DNA of 64,000 nucleotides from Amaranthus tricolor (taxonomy: Eukaryota; Streptophyta; Magnoliopsida; Caryophyllales; Amaranthaceae): positions 2,286,038-2,350,037 of the forward strand of contig NC_080053.1 of the NCBI RefSeq assembly GCF_026212465.1, in the 5' to 3' direction. The translations under genes and the position numbers were made by a program. This document shows, piece by piece, positions 34,201 to 49,297 of this stretch (its first letter is position 1; each line of letters starts with the position of its first letter). Below the pieces are notes generated by a model. It was not told where the DNA came from, ran no database searches, and saw only the letters and a list, made by a program, of their open reading frames with translations.

Positions 34201-37200
34201 AGAATGAACGATGAAGAATGTACAAGGATCAATGATGAATAATGAATGAACGATGAAGAATGAACAAGAATCAATGATCATTGAAGAATGAACGATGAAT
34301 AATGAATATGGATCAATGATCATTAAAGAATGAACGATGAAGAATGAACAAGGATCAATGAACGATGAAGAATGAACGATGAAGAATGAACAAGGATGAA
34401 TGATCAATGAACAATGAACGATGAAGAATGAACGATGAAGAATGAACAAGGATCAATGATCAATAATGAATGAACGATGAAGAATGAACAAGGATCAATG
34501 ATTAATGAACAATGAACGATGAAGAATGAACAAGGATCAATGAGCATTGAAGAATGAACGATGAAGAATGAACAAGGATCAATGATCAATGAACAATGAA
34601 CGATGAAGAATGAAACAGGATCAATGAGCATTGTAGAATGAACGATGAAGAATATACAAGGATCAATGATGAATAATGAATGAACGATGAAGAATGAACA
34701 AGGATCAATGATCATTGAAGAATGAACGATGAAGAATGAATATGGTTCAGTGATCATTAAAGAATGAACGATGAAGAATGAACAAGGATCAATGATCATT
34801 GAAGAATGAACGATGAAGAATGAACAAGGATCAATGATCAATGAACGATGAAGAATGAACCAGGATCAATGAGCATTGAAGAATGAACGATTTAGAATGA
34901 ACAAGGATCAATGATCATTCAAGATGGAACGATGAAGAATGAACAAGGATCAATGATCATTGAAGAATGAACGATGAAGAATGAATATGGATCAATGATC
35001 ATTAAAGAATGAACGATGAAGAATGAACAAGGATCAATGATCATTGAAGAATGAGCGATGAAGAATGATCAAGGATAATTGATCAATGAACAATGAACGA
35101 TGAAGAATGAACCAGGATCAATGAGCGTTGAAGAATGAACGATTTAGAATGAACAAGGATCAATGATCATTGAAGATGGAACAATGAAGAATGAACAACG
35201 ATCAATGATTAATGAACAATGAACGATGAAGAATGAACAAGGATCAATGAGCATTGAAGAATGAATGATGAAGAATGAACAAGAATCAATGATCAATGAA
35301 CAATGAACGATGAAGAATGAACGAGGATCAATGAGCATTGTAGAATGAACGATGAAGAATGAACAAGGATGAATGATCAATGAACAATGAACGATGAAAA
35401 ATGAACCAGGATCAATGAGCATTGAAGAATGAACGATGAAGAATGAACAAGGATCAAAGATCAATGAAGAATGAACGATGAAGAATGAATATGGATCAAT
35501 GATCATTAAAGAATGAACGATGAAGAATGAACAAGGATCAATGATCAATGAACAATGAACGATGAAGAATGAACCAGGATCAATGAGCATTGTAGAATGA
35601 ACGATGAAGAATGTACAAGGATCAATGATGAATAATGAATGAACGATTTAGAATGAACAAGGATAATTTGTCATTGAAGAATGAACGATGAAGAATGAAT
35701 ATGGATCAGTGATCATTAAAGAATGAACGATGAAGAATGAACAAGGATCAATGAACGATGAAGAATGAACGATGAAGAATGAACAAGGATGAATGATCAA
35801 TGAACAATGAACGATGAAGAATGAACAAGGATCAATGATTAATGAACAATGAACGATGAAGAATGAACAAGGATCAATGAGCATTGAAGAATGAACGATG
35901 AAGAATGAACAAGGATCAATGATCAATGAACAATGAACGATGAAGAATGAAACAGGATCAATGAGCATTGTAGAATGAACGATGAAGAATATACAAGGAC
36001 CAATGATGAATAATGAATGAACGATAAAGAATGAACAAGGATCAATGATCATTGAAGAATGAACGATGAAGAATGAATATGGTTCAATGATCATTAAAGA
36101 ATGAACGATGAAGAATGAACAAGGATCAATGATCATTAAAGAATGTACGATTTAGAATGAACAAGGATCAATGATCAATGAACAATGAACGATGAAGAAT
36201 GAACCAGGATCAATGAGCATTGAAGAATGAACGATTTAGAATGAACAAGGATCAATGATCATTCAAGAATGAACGATGAAGAATGAACAAGGATCAATGA
36301 TCAATGAACAATGAACGATGAAGAATGAAACAGGATCAATGAGCATTGTAGAATGAACGATGAAGAATATACAAGGACCAATGATGAATAATGAATGAAC
36401 GATAAAGAATGAACAAGGATCAATGATCATTGAAGAATGAACGATGAAGAATGAATATGGATCAATGATCATTAAAGAATGAACGATGAAGAATGAACAA
36501 GGATCAATGATCATTGAAGAATGAGCGATGAAGAATGAACAAGGATAATTGATCAATGAACATTGAACGATGAAGAATGAACCAGGATCAATGAGCATTG
36601 AAGAATGAACGATTTAGAATGAACAAGGATCAATGATCATTGAAGATGGAACAATGAAGAATGAACAACGATCAATGATTAATGAACAATGAACGATGAA
36701 GAATGAACAAGGATCAATGAGCATTGAAGAATGAATGATGAAGAATGATCAAGAATCAATGATCAATGAACAATGAACGATGAAGAATGAACGAGGATCA
36801 ATGAGCATTGTAGAATGAACGATGAAGAATGAACAAGGATGAATGATCAATGAACAATGAACGATGAAAAATGAACCAGGATCAATGAGCATTGAAGAAT
36901 GAACGATGAAGAATGAACAAGGATCAAAGATCAATGAACAATGAACGATGAAGAATGAAACAGGATCAATGAGCATTGTAGAATGAACGATGAAGAATAT
37001 ACAAGGATCAATGATGAATAATGAATGAACGATGAAGAATGAACAAGGATCAATGATCATTGAAGAATGAACGATGAAGAATGAATATGGTTCAATGATC
37101 ATTAAAGAATGAACGATGAAGAATGAACAAGGATCAATGATCATTGAAGAATGAACGATGAAGAATGAAGAAGGATCAATGATCAATGAACAATGAACGA

Positions 37201-39119
37201 TGAAGAATGAACCAGGATCAATGAGCATTGAAGAATGAACGATTTAGAATGAACAAGAATCAATGATCATTGAAGATGGAACGATGAAGAATGAACAAGG
37301 ATCAATGATCATTGAAGAATGAACGATGAAGAATGAATATGGATCAATGATCATTAAAGAATGAACGATGAAGAATGAACAAGGATCAATGATCAATGAA
37401 CAATGAACGATGAAGAATGAACCAGGATCAATGAGCATTGTAGAATGAACGATGAAGAATGTACAAGGATCAATGATGAATAATGAATGAACGATTTAGA
37501 ATGAACAAGGATAATTTGTCATTGAAGAATGAACGATGAAGAATGAATATGGATCAATGATCATTAAAGAATGAACGATGAAGAATGAACAAGGATCAAT
37601 GAACGATGAAGAATGAACAAGGATGAATGATCAATGAACAATGAACGATGAAGATTGAACAAGGATCAATGATTAATGAACAATGAACGATGAAGAATGA
37701 ACAAGGATCAATGAGCATTGAAGAATGAACGATGAAGAATGAACAAGGATCAATGATCAATGAACAATGAACGATGAAGAATGAAACAGGATCAATGAGC
37801 ATTGTAGAATGAACGATGAAGAATATACAAGGACCAATGATGAATAATGAATGAACGATAAAGAATGAACAAGGATCAATGATCATTGAAGAATGAACGA
37901 TAAAGAATGAATATGGTTCAATGATCATTAAAGAATGAACGATGAAGAATGAACAAGGATCAATGATCATTAAAGAATGTACGATTTAGAATGAACAAGG
38001 ATAATTTGTCATTGAAGAATGAACGATGAAGAATGAACAAGGATCAATGATCAATAATGAATGAACGATGAAGAATGAACAAGGATCAATGATTAATGAA
38101 CAATGAACGATGAAGAATGAACAAGGATCAATGATCAATGAACAATGAACGATGAAGAATGAACGAGGATCAATGAGCATTGTAGAATGAACGATGAAGA
38201 ATGAACAAGGATGAATGATCAATGAACAATGAACGATGAAGAATGAACCAGGATTAATGAGCATTGAAGAATGAACGATGAAGAATGAACAAGGATCAAT
38301 GATCAATGAACAATGAACGATGAAGAATGAAACAGGATCAATGAGCATTGTAGAATGAACGATGAAGAATATACAAGGATCAATGATGAATAATGAATGA
38401 ACGATGAAGAATGAACAAGGATCAATGATCATTGAAGAATGAACGATGAAGAATGAATATGGTTCAATGAACATTAAAGAATGAACGATGAAGAATGAAC
38501 AAGGATCAATGATCAATGAACAATGAACGATGAAGAATGAACCAGGATCAATGAGCATTGAAGAATGAACAATTTAGAATGAACAAGAATCAATGATCAT
38601 TGAAGATGGAACGATGAAGAATGAACAAGGATCAATGATGAATAATGAATGAACGATGAAGAATGAACAAGGATCAATGATCATTGAAGAATGAACGATG
38701 AAGAATGAATATGGTTCAATGATCATTGAAGAATGAACGATGAAGAATGAACAAGGATCAATGATCAATAATGAATGAACGATGAAGAATGAACAAGGAT
38801 CAATGATTAATGAACAATGAACGATGAAGAATGAACAAGGATCAATGATCAATGAACAATGAACGATGAAGAATGAACCAGGATCAATGAGCATTGTAGA
38901 ATGAACGATGAAGAATGTACAAGGATCAATGATGAATAATGAATGAACGATGAAGAATGAACAAGGATGAATGATCATTGAAGAATGAACGATGAAGAAA
39001 GAACAAGGATCAATGATCATTGAAGAATGAACGATGAAGAATGAACAAGGATCAATGATCAATGAACAATGAACGATGAAGAATGAACCAGGATCAATGA
39101 GCATTGAAGAATGAACGAT
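27745..39119. repeat. Tandem higher-order duplication, period about 5.7 kb
   Basis: Copy 1 is about 27745-33456 and copy 2 about 33457-39119. The landmark offset is 5712 bp up to about 34.8 kb. It becomes 5705 after a 7-bp deletion near 34845 and 5663 after loss of one 42-bp monomer near 38.1 kb. Shared rare variants include 'GAGCGTTGAAG' at about 29420 and 35125. A shortened relative, missing about 1470 bp (35 monomers), occupies about 49718-53386. Confidence 0.8.
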
Positions 39120-39520
39120 TTAGAATGAACAAGGATCAATGATCATTGAAGATGGAACGATGAAGAATGAACAAGGATCAATGATTAATGAACAATGAAC
39201 GATGAAGAATGAACAAGGATCAATGAGCATTGAAGAATGAATGATGAAGAATGAACAAGGATCAATGATCAATGAACAATGAACGATGAAGAATGAACGA
39301 GGATCAATGAGCATTGTAGAATGAACGATGAAGAATGAATATGGATCAATGATGAATAATGAATGAACGATGAAAAATGAACAAGAATCAATGATCATTG
39401 AAGAATGAACGATGAATAATGAATATGGATCAATGATCATTAAAGAATGAACGATGAAGAATGAACAAGGATCAATGAACGATGAAGAATGAACGATGAA
39501 GAATGAACAAGGATGAATGA

Positions 39521-42500
39521 TCAATGAACAATGAACGATGAAGAATGAACGATGAAGAATGAACAAGGATTAATGATCAATAATGAATGAACGATGAAGA
39601 ATGAACAAGGATCAATGATTAATGAACAATGAACGATGAAGAATGAACAAGGATCAATGAGCATTGAAGAATGAACGATGAAGAATGAACAAGGATCAAT
39701 GATCAATGAACAATGAACGATGAAGAATGAAAAAGGATCAATGAGCATTGTAGAATGAACGATGAAGAATATACAAGGATCAATGATGAATAATGAATGA
39801 ACGATGAAGAATGAACAAGGATCAATGATCATTGAAGAATGAACGATGAAGAATGAATATGGTTCAATGATCATTAAAGAATGAACGATGAAGAATGAAC
39901 AAGGATCAATGATCATTGAAGAATGAACGATGAAGAATGAACAAGGATCAATGATCAATGAACAATGAACGATGAAGAATGAACCAGGATTAATGAGCAT
40001 TGAAGAATGAACGATTTAGAATGAACAAGGATCAATGATCATTCAAGATGGAACGATGAAGAATGAACAAGGATCAATGATCATTGAAGAATGAACGATG
40101 AAGAATGAATATGGATCAATGATCATTAAAGAATGAACGATGAAGAATGAACAAGGATCAATGATCATTGAAGAATGAGCGATGAAGAATGAACAAGGAT
40201 AATTGATCAATGAACAATGAACGATGAAGAATGAACCAGGATCAATGAGCATTGAAGAATGAACGATTTAGAATGAACAAGGATCAATGATCATTGAAGA
40301 TGGAACAATGAAGAATGAACAACGATCAATGATTAATGAACAATGAACGATGAAGAATGAACAAGGATCAATGAGCATTGAAGAATGAATGATGAAGAAT
40401 GAACAAGAATCAATGATCAATGAACAATGAACGATGAAGAATGAACGAGGATCAATGAGCATTGTAGAATGAACGATGAAGAATGAACAAGGATGAATGA
40501 TCAATGAACAATGAACGATGAAAAATGAACCAGGATCAATGAGCATTGAAGAATGAACGATGAAGAATGAACAAGGATCAAAGATCAATGAACAATGAAC
40601 GATGAAGAATGAAACAGGATCAATGAGCATTGTAGAATGAACGATGAAGAATATACAAGGATCAATGATGAATAATGAATGAACGATGAAGAATGAACAA
40701 GGATCAATGATCATTGAAGAATGAACGATGAAGAATGAATATGGTTCAATGATCATTAAAGAATGAACGATGAAGAATGAACAAGGATCAATGATCATTG
40801 AAGAATGAACGATGAAGAATGAACAAGGATCAATGATCAATGAACAATGAACGATGAAGAATGAACCAGGATCAATGAGCATTGAAGAATGAACGATTTA
40901 GAATGAACAAGAATCAATGATCATTGAAGATGGAACGATGAAGAATGAACAAGGATCAATGATGAATAATGAATGAACGATGAAGAATGAACAAGGATCA
41001 ATGATCATTGAAGAATGAACGATGAAGAATGAATATGGTTCAATGATCATTGAAGAATGAACGATGAAGAATGAACAAGGATCAATGATCAATAATGAAT
41101 GAACGATGAAGAATGAACAAGGATCAATGATTAATGAACAATGAACGATGAAGAATGAACAAGGATCAATGATCAATGAACAATGAACGATGAAGAATGA
41201 ACCAGGATCAATGAGCATTGTAGAATGAACGATGAAGAATATACAAGGACCAATGATGAATAATGAATGAACGATAAAGAATGAACAAGGATCAATGATC
41301 ATTGAAGAATGAACGATGAAGAATGAATATGGTTCAATGATCATTAAAGAATGAACGATGAAGAATGAACAAGGATCAATGATCATTAAAGAATGTACGA
41401 TTTAGAATGAACAAGGATAATTTGTCATTGAAGAATGAACGATGAAGAATGAACAAGGATCAATGATCAATGAACAATGAACGATGAAGAATGAAACAGG
41501 ATAATTGAGCATTGTAGAATGAACGATGAAGAATGTACAAGGATCAATGATGAATAATGAATGAACGATTTAGAATGAACAAGGATAATTTGTCATTGAA
41601 GAATGAACGATGAAGAATGAATATGATTCAATGATCATTAAAGAATGAACAATGAAGAATGAACAAGGATCAATGAACGATGAAGAATGAACGATGAAGA
41701 ATGAACAAGGATGAATGATCAATGAACAATGAATGATGAAGAATGAACAAGGATCAATGATTAATGAACAATGAACGATGAAGAATGAACAAGGATCAAT
41801 GAGCATTGAAGAATGAACGATGAAGAATGAACAAGGATCAATGATCAATGAACAATGAACGATGAAGAATGAAACAGGATCAATGAGCATTGTAGAATTA
41901 ACGATGAAGAATATACAAGGACCAATGATGAATAAGGAATGAAGGATAAAGAATGAACAAGGATCAATGATCATTGAAGAATGAACGATAAAGAATGAAT
42001 ATGGTTCAATGATCATTAAAGAATGAACGATGAAGAATGAACAAGGATCAATGATCATTAAAGAATGTACGATTTAGAATGAACAAGGATAATTTGTCAT
42101 TGAAGAATGAACGATGAAGAATGAACAAGGATCAATGATCAATAATGAATGAACGATGAAGAATGAACAAGGATCAATGATTAATGAACAATGAACGATG
42201 AAGAATGAACAAGGATCAATGAGCATTGAAGAATGAATGATGAAGAATGAACAAGCATCAACGATCAATGAACAATGAACGATGAAGAATGAACGAGGAT
42301 CAATGAGCATTGTAGAATGAACGATGAAGAATGAACAAGGATGAATGATCAATGAACAATGAACGATGAAGAATGAACCAGGATCAATGAGCATTGAAGA
42401 ATGAACGATGAAGAATGTACAAGGATCAATGATGAATAATGAATGAACGATGAAGAATGAACAAGGATGAATGATCATTGAAGAATGAACGATGAAGAAT

Positions 42501-43612
42501 GAACAAGGATCAATGATCATTGAAGAATGAACGATGAAGAATGAACAAGGATCAATGATCAATGAACAATGAACGATGAAGAATGAACCAGGATCAATGA
42601 GCATTGAAGAATGAACGATTTAGAATGAACAAGGATCAATGATCATTGAAGATGGAACGATGAAGAATGAACAAGGATCAATGATTAATGAACAATGAAC
42701 GATGAAGAATGAACAAGGATCAATGAGCATTGAAGAATGAATGATGAAGAATGAACAAGGATCAATGATCAATGAACAATGAACGATGAAGAATGAACGA
42801 GGATCAATGAGCATTGTAGAATGAACGATGAAGAATGTACAAGGATCAAAGATGAATAATGAATGAACGATGAAAAATGAACAAGAATCAATGATCATTG
42901 AAGAATGAACGATGAATAATGAATATGGATCAATGATCATTAAAGAATGAACGATGAAGAATGAACAAGGATCAATGATCATTGAAGAATGAACGATGAA
43001 GAATGAACAAGGATCAATGATCAATGAACAATGAATGATGAAGAATGAACCAGGATCAATGAGCATTGAAGAATGAACGATTTAGAATGAACAAGGATCA
43101 ATGATCATTCAAGATGGAACGATGAAGAATGAACAAGGATCAATGATCATTGAAGAATGAACGATGAAGAATGAATATGGATCAATGATCATTAAAGAAT
43201 GAACGATGAAGAATGAACAAGGATCAATGATCATTGAAGAATGAACGATGAAGAATGAACCAGGATCAATGAGCAATGAAGAATGAACGATTTAGAATGA
43301 ACAAGGATCAATGATTAATGAACAATGAACGATGAAGAATGAACAAGGATCAATGAGCATTGAAGAATGAACGATTAAGAATGAACAAGGATCAATGATC
43401 AATGAACAATGAACGATGAAGAATGAAACAGGATCAATGAGCATTGTAGAATGAACGATGAAGAATATACAAGGACCAATGATGAATAATGAATGAACGA
43501 TAAAGAATGAACAAGGATCAATGATCATTGAAGAATGAACGATGAAGAATGAATATGGTTCAATGATCATTAAAGAATGAACGATGAAGAATGAACAAGG
43601 ATCAATGATCAT
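39521..43612. repeat. Segment duplicated about 19.3 kb away (left copy)
   Basis: Landmarks at 39521, 40043, 40268, 40898, 41570, 42074 and 42620 all recur at +19335 bp. After a 434-bp (31 x 14) difference near 43.0 kb, the landmark at 43292 recurs at +19769. Rare variants such as 'AAGGAATGAAGGATAAAG' (41934 and 61269) are shared, so this is a specific block duplication and not general satellite similarity. Confidence 0.75.
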
Positions 43613-43627
43613 TAAAGAATGTACGAT

Positions 43628-46600
43628 TTAGAATGAACAAGGATAATTTGTCATTGAAGAATGAACGATGAAGAATGAACAAGGATCAATGATCAATAAT
43701 GAATGAACGATGAAGAATGAACAAGGATCAATGATTAATGAACAATGAACGATGAAGAATGAACAAGGATCAATGAGCATTGAAGAATGAACGATGAAGA
43801 ATGAACAAGGATCAATGATCAATGAACAATGAACGATGAAGAATGAAACAGGATCAATGAGCATTGTAGAATGAACGATGAAGAATATACAAGGATCAAT
43901 GATGAATAATGAATGAACGATGAAGAATGAACAAGGATCAATGATCATTGAAGAATGAACGATGAAGAATGAATATGGTTCAATGATCATTAAAGAATGA
44001 ACGATGAAGAATGAACAAGGATCAATGATCATTGAAGAATGAACGATGAAGAATGAACAAGGATCAATGATCAATGAACAATGAACGATGAAGAATGAAC
44101 CAGGATCAATGAGCATTGAAGAATGAACGATTTAGAATGAACAAGGATCAATGATCATTCAAGATGGAACGATGAAGAATGAACAAGGATCAATGATCAT
44201 TGAAGAATGAACGATGAAGAATGAATATGGATCAATGATCATTAAAGAATGAACGATGAAGAATGAACAAGGATCAATGATCATTGAAGAATGAGCGATG
44301 AAGAATGAACAAGGATAATTGATCAATGAACAATGAACGATGAAGAATGAACCAGGATCAATGAGCATTGAAGAATGAACGATTTAGAATGAACAAGGAT
44401 CAATGATCATTGAAGATGGAACAATGAAGAATGAACAACGATCAATGATTAATGAACAATGAACGATGAAGAATGAACAAGGATCAATGAGCATTGAAGA
44501 ATGAATGATGAAGAATGAACAAGAATCAATGATCAATGAACAATGAACGATGAAGAATGAACGAGGATCAATGAGCATTGTAGAATGAACGATGAAGAAT
44601 GAACAAGGATGAATGATCAATGAACAATGAACGATGAAAAATGAACCAGGATCAATGAGCATTGAAGAATGAACGATGAAGAATGAACAAGGATCAAAGA
44701 TCAATGAACAATGAACGATGAAGAATGAAACAGGATCAATGAGCATTGTAGAATGAACGATGAAGAATATACAAGGATCAATGATGAATAATGAATGAAC
44801 GATGAAGAATGAACAAGGATCAATGATCATTGAAGAATGAACGATGAAGAATGAATATGGATCAATGATCATTAAAGAATGAACGATGAAGAATGAACAA
44901 GGATCAATGATCAATGAACAATGAACGATGAAGAATGAACCAGGATCAATGAGCATTGTAGAATGAACGATTTAGAATGAACAAGGATCAATGATGAATA
45001 ATGAATGAACGATTTAGAATGAACAAGGATAATTTGTCATTGAAGAATGAACGATGAAGAATGAATATGGATCAGTGATCATTAAAGAATGAACGATGAA
45101 GAATGAACAAGGATCAATGAACGATGAAGAATGAACGATGAAGAATGAACAAGGATGAATGATCAATGAACAATGAACGATGAAGAATGAACAAGGATCA
45201 ATGATTAATGAACAATGAACGATGAAGAATGAACAAGGATCAATGAGCATTGAAGAATGAACGATGAAGAATGAACAAGGATCAATGATCAATGAACAAT
45301 GAACGATGAAGAATGAAACAGGATCAATGAGCATTGTAGAATGAACGATGAAGAATATACAAGGACCAATGATGAATAATGAATGAACGATAAAGAATGA
45401 ACAAGGATCAATGATCATTGAAGAATGAACGATGAAGAATGAATATGGTTCAATGATCATTAAAGAATGAACGATGAAGAATGAACATGGATCAATGATC
45501 ATTAAAGAATGTACGATTTAGAATGAACAAGGATAATTTGTCATTGAAGAATGAACGATGAAGAATGAACAAGGATCAATGATCAATAATGAATGAACGA
45601 TGAAGAATGAACAAGGATCAATGATTAATGAACAATGAACGATGAAGAATGAACAAGGATCAATGAGCATTGAAGAATGAACGATGAAGAATGAACAAGG
45701 ATCAATGATCAATGAACAATGAACGATGAAGAATGAAACAGGATCAATGAGCATTGTAGAATGAACGATGAAGAATATACAAGGATCAATGATGAATAAT
45801 GAATGAACGATGAAGAATGAACAAGGATCAATGATCATTGAAGAATGAACGATGAAGAATGAATATGGTTCAATGATCATTAAAGAATGAACGATGAAGA
45901 ATGAACAAGGATCAATGATCATTGAAGAATGAACGATGAAGAATGAACAAGGATCAATGATCAATGAACAATGAACGATGAAGAATGAACCAGGATCAAT
46001 GAGCATTGAAGAATGAACGATTTAGAATGAACAAGGATCAATGATCATTCAAGATGGAACGATGAAGAATGAACAAGGATCAATGATCATTGAAGAATGA
46101 ACGATGAAGAATGAATATGGATCAATGATCATTAAAGAATGAACGATGAAGAATGAACAAGGATCAATGATCATTGAAGAATGAGCGATGAAGAATGAAC
46201 AAGGATAATTGATCAATGAACAATGAACGATGAAGAATGAACCAGGATCAATGAGCATTGAAGAATGAACGATTTAGAATGAACAAGGATCAATGATCAT
46301 TGAAGATGGAACAATGAAGAATGAACAACGATCAATGATTAATGAACAATGAACGATGAAGAATGAACAAGGATCAATGAGCATTGAAGAATGAATGATG
46401 AAGAATGAACAACAATCAATGATCAATGAACAATGAACGATGAAGAATGAACGAGGATCAATGAGCATTGTAGAATGAACGATGAAGAATGAACAAGGAT
46501 GAATGATCAATGAACAATGAACGATGAAAAATGAACCAGGATCAATGAGCATTGAAGAATGAACGATGAAGAATGAACAAGGATCAAAGATCAATGAACA

Positions 46601-49297
46601 ATGAACGATGAAGAATGAAACAGGATCAATGAGCATTGTAGAATGAACGATGAAGAATATACAAGGATCAATGATGAATAATGAATGAACGATGAAGAAT
46701 GAACAAGGATCAATGATCATTGAAGAATGAACGATGAAGAATGAATATGGATCAATGATCATTAAAGAATGAACGATGAAGAATGAACAAGGATCAATGA
46801 TCAATGAACAATGAACGATGAAGAATGAACCAGGATCAATGAGCATTGTAGAATGAACGATTTAGAATGAACAAGGATCAATGATGAATAATGAATGAAC
46901 GATTTAGAATGAACAAGGATAATTTGTCATTGAAGAATGAACGATGAAGAATGAATATGGATCAGTGATCATTAAAGAATGAACGATGAAGAATGAACAA
47001 GGATCAATGAACGATGAAGAATGAACGATGAAGAATGAACAAGGATGAATGATCAATGAACAATGAACGATGAAGAATGAACAAGGATCAATGATTAATG
47101 AACAATGAACGATGAAGAATGAACAAGGAACAATGAGCATTGAAGAATGAACGATGAAGAATGAACAAGGATCAATGATCAATGAACAATGAACGATGAA
47201 GAATGAAACAGGATCAATGAGCATTGTAGAATGAACGATGAAGAATATACAAGGACCAATGATGAATAATGAATGAACGATAAAGAATGAACAAGGATCA
47301 ATGATCATTGAAGAATGAACGATGAAGAATGAATATGGTTCAATGATCATTAAAGAATGAACGATGAAGAATGAACAAGGATCAATGATCATTAAAGAAT
47401 GTACGATTTAGAATGAACAAGGATAATTTGTCATTGAAGAATGAACGATGAAGAATGAACAAGGATCAATGATCAATAATGAATGAACGATGAAGAATGA
47501 ACAAGGATCAATGATTAATGAACAATGAACGATGAAGAATGAACAAGGATCAATGAGCATTGAAGAATGAACGATGAAGAATGAACAAGGATCAATGATC
47601 AATGAACAATGAACGATGAAGAATGAAACAGGATCAATGAGCATTGTAGAATGAACGATGAAGAATATACAAGGATCAATGATGAATAATGAATGAACGA
47701 TGAAGAATGAACAAGGATCAATGATCATTGAAGAATGAACGATGAAGAATGAATATGGTTCAATGATCATTAAAGAATGAACGATGAAGAATGAACAAGG
47801 ATCAATGATCATTGAAGAATGAACGATGAAGAATGAACAAGGATCAATGATCAATGAACAATGAACGATGAAGAATGAACCAGGATCAATGAGCATTGAA
47901 GAATGAACGATTTAGAATGAACAAGGATCAATGATCATTCAAGATGGAACGATGAAGAATGAACAAGGATCAATGATCATTGAAGAATGAACGATGAAGA
48001 ATGAATATGGATCAATGATCATTAAAGAATGAACGATGAAGAATGAACAAGGATCAATGATCATTGAAGAATGAGCGATGAAGAATGAACAAGGATAATT
48101 GATCAATGAACAATGAACGATGAAGAATGAACCAGGATCAATGAGCATTGAAGAATGAACGATTTAGAATGAACAAGGATCAATGATCATTGAAGATGGA
48201 ACAATGAAGAATGAACAACGATCAATGATTAATGAACAATGAACGATGAAGAATGAACAAGGATCAATGAGCATTGAAGAATGAATGATGAAGAATGAAC
48301 AAGAATCAATGATCAATGAACAATGAACGATGAAGAATGAACGAGGATCAATGAGCATTGTAGAATGAACGATGAAGAATGAACAAGGATGAATGATCAA
48401 TGAACAATGAACGATGAAAAATGAACCAGGATCAATGAGCATTGAAGAATGAACGATGAAGAATGAACAAGGATCAAAGATCAATGAACAATGAACGATG
48501 AAGAATGAAACAGGATCAATGAGCATTGTAGAATGAACGATGAAGAATATACAAGGATCAATGATGAATAATGAATGAACGATGAAGAATGAACAAGGAT
48601 CAATGATCATTGAAGAATGAACGATGAAGAATGAATATGGATCAATGATCATTAAAGAATGAACGATGAAGAATGAACAAGGATCAATGATCAATGAACA
48701 ATGAACGATGAAGAATGAACCAGGATCAATGAGCATTGTAGAATGAACGATTTAGAATGAACAAGGATCAATGATGAATAATGAATGAACGATTTAGAAT
48801 GAACAAGGATAATTTGTCATTGAAGAATGAACGATGAAGAATGAATATGGATCAGTGATCATTAAAGAATGAACGATGAAGAATGAACAAGGATCAATGA
48901 ACGATGAAGAATGAACGATGAAGAATGAACAAGGATGAATGATCAATGAACAATGAACGATGAAGAATGAACAAGGATCAATGATTAATGAACAATGAAC
49001 GATGAAGAATGAACAAGGATCAATGAGCATTGAAGAATGAACGATGAAGAATGAACAAGGATCAATGATCAATGAACAATGAACGATGAAGAATGAAACA
49101 GGATCAATGAGCATTGTAGAATGAACGATGAAGAATATACAAGGACCAATGATGAATAATGAATGAACGATAAAGAATGAACAAGGATCAATGATCATTG
49201 AAGAATGAACGATGAAGAATGAATATGGTTCAATGATCATTAAAGAATGAACGATGAAGAATGAACAAGGATCAATGATCATTAAAGAATGTACGAT
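43628..49297. repeat. Higher-order repeat, 3 copies, period 1890 bp (45 monomers)
   Basis: Copies are at 43628-45517, 45518-47407 and 47408-49297. Internal landmarks at 44159, 44384 and 45014 recur at exactly +1890 and +3780. Only scattered single-base differences were noticed, for example near 46412 and 47129. Confidence 0.85.
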
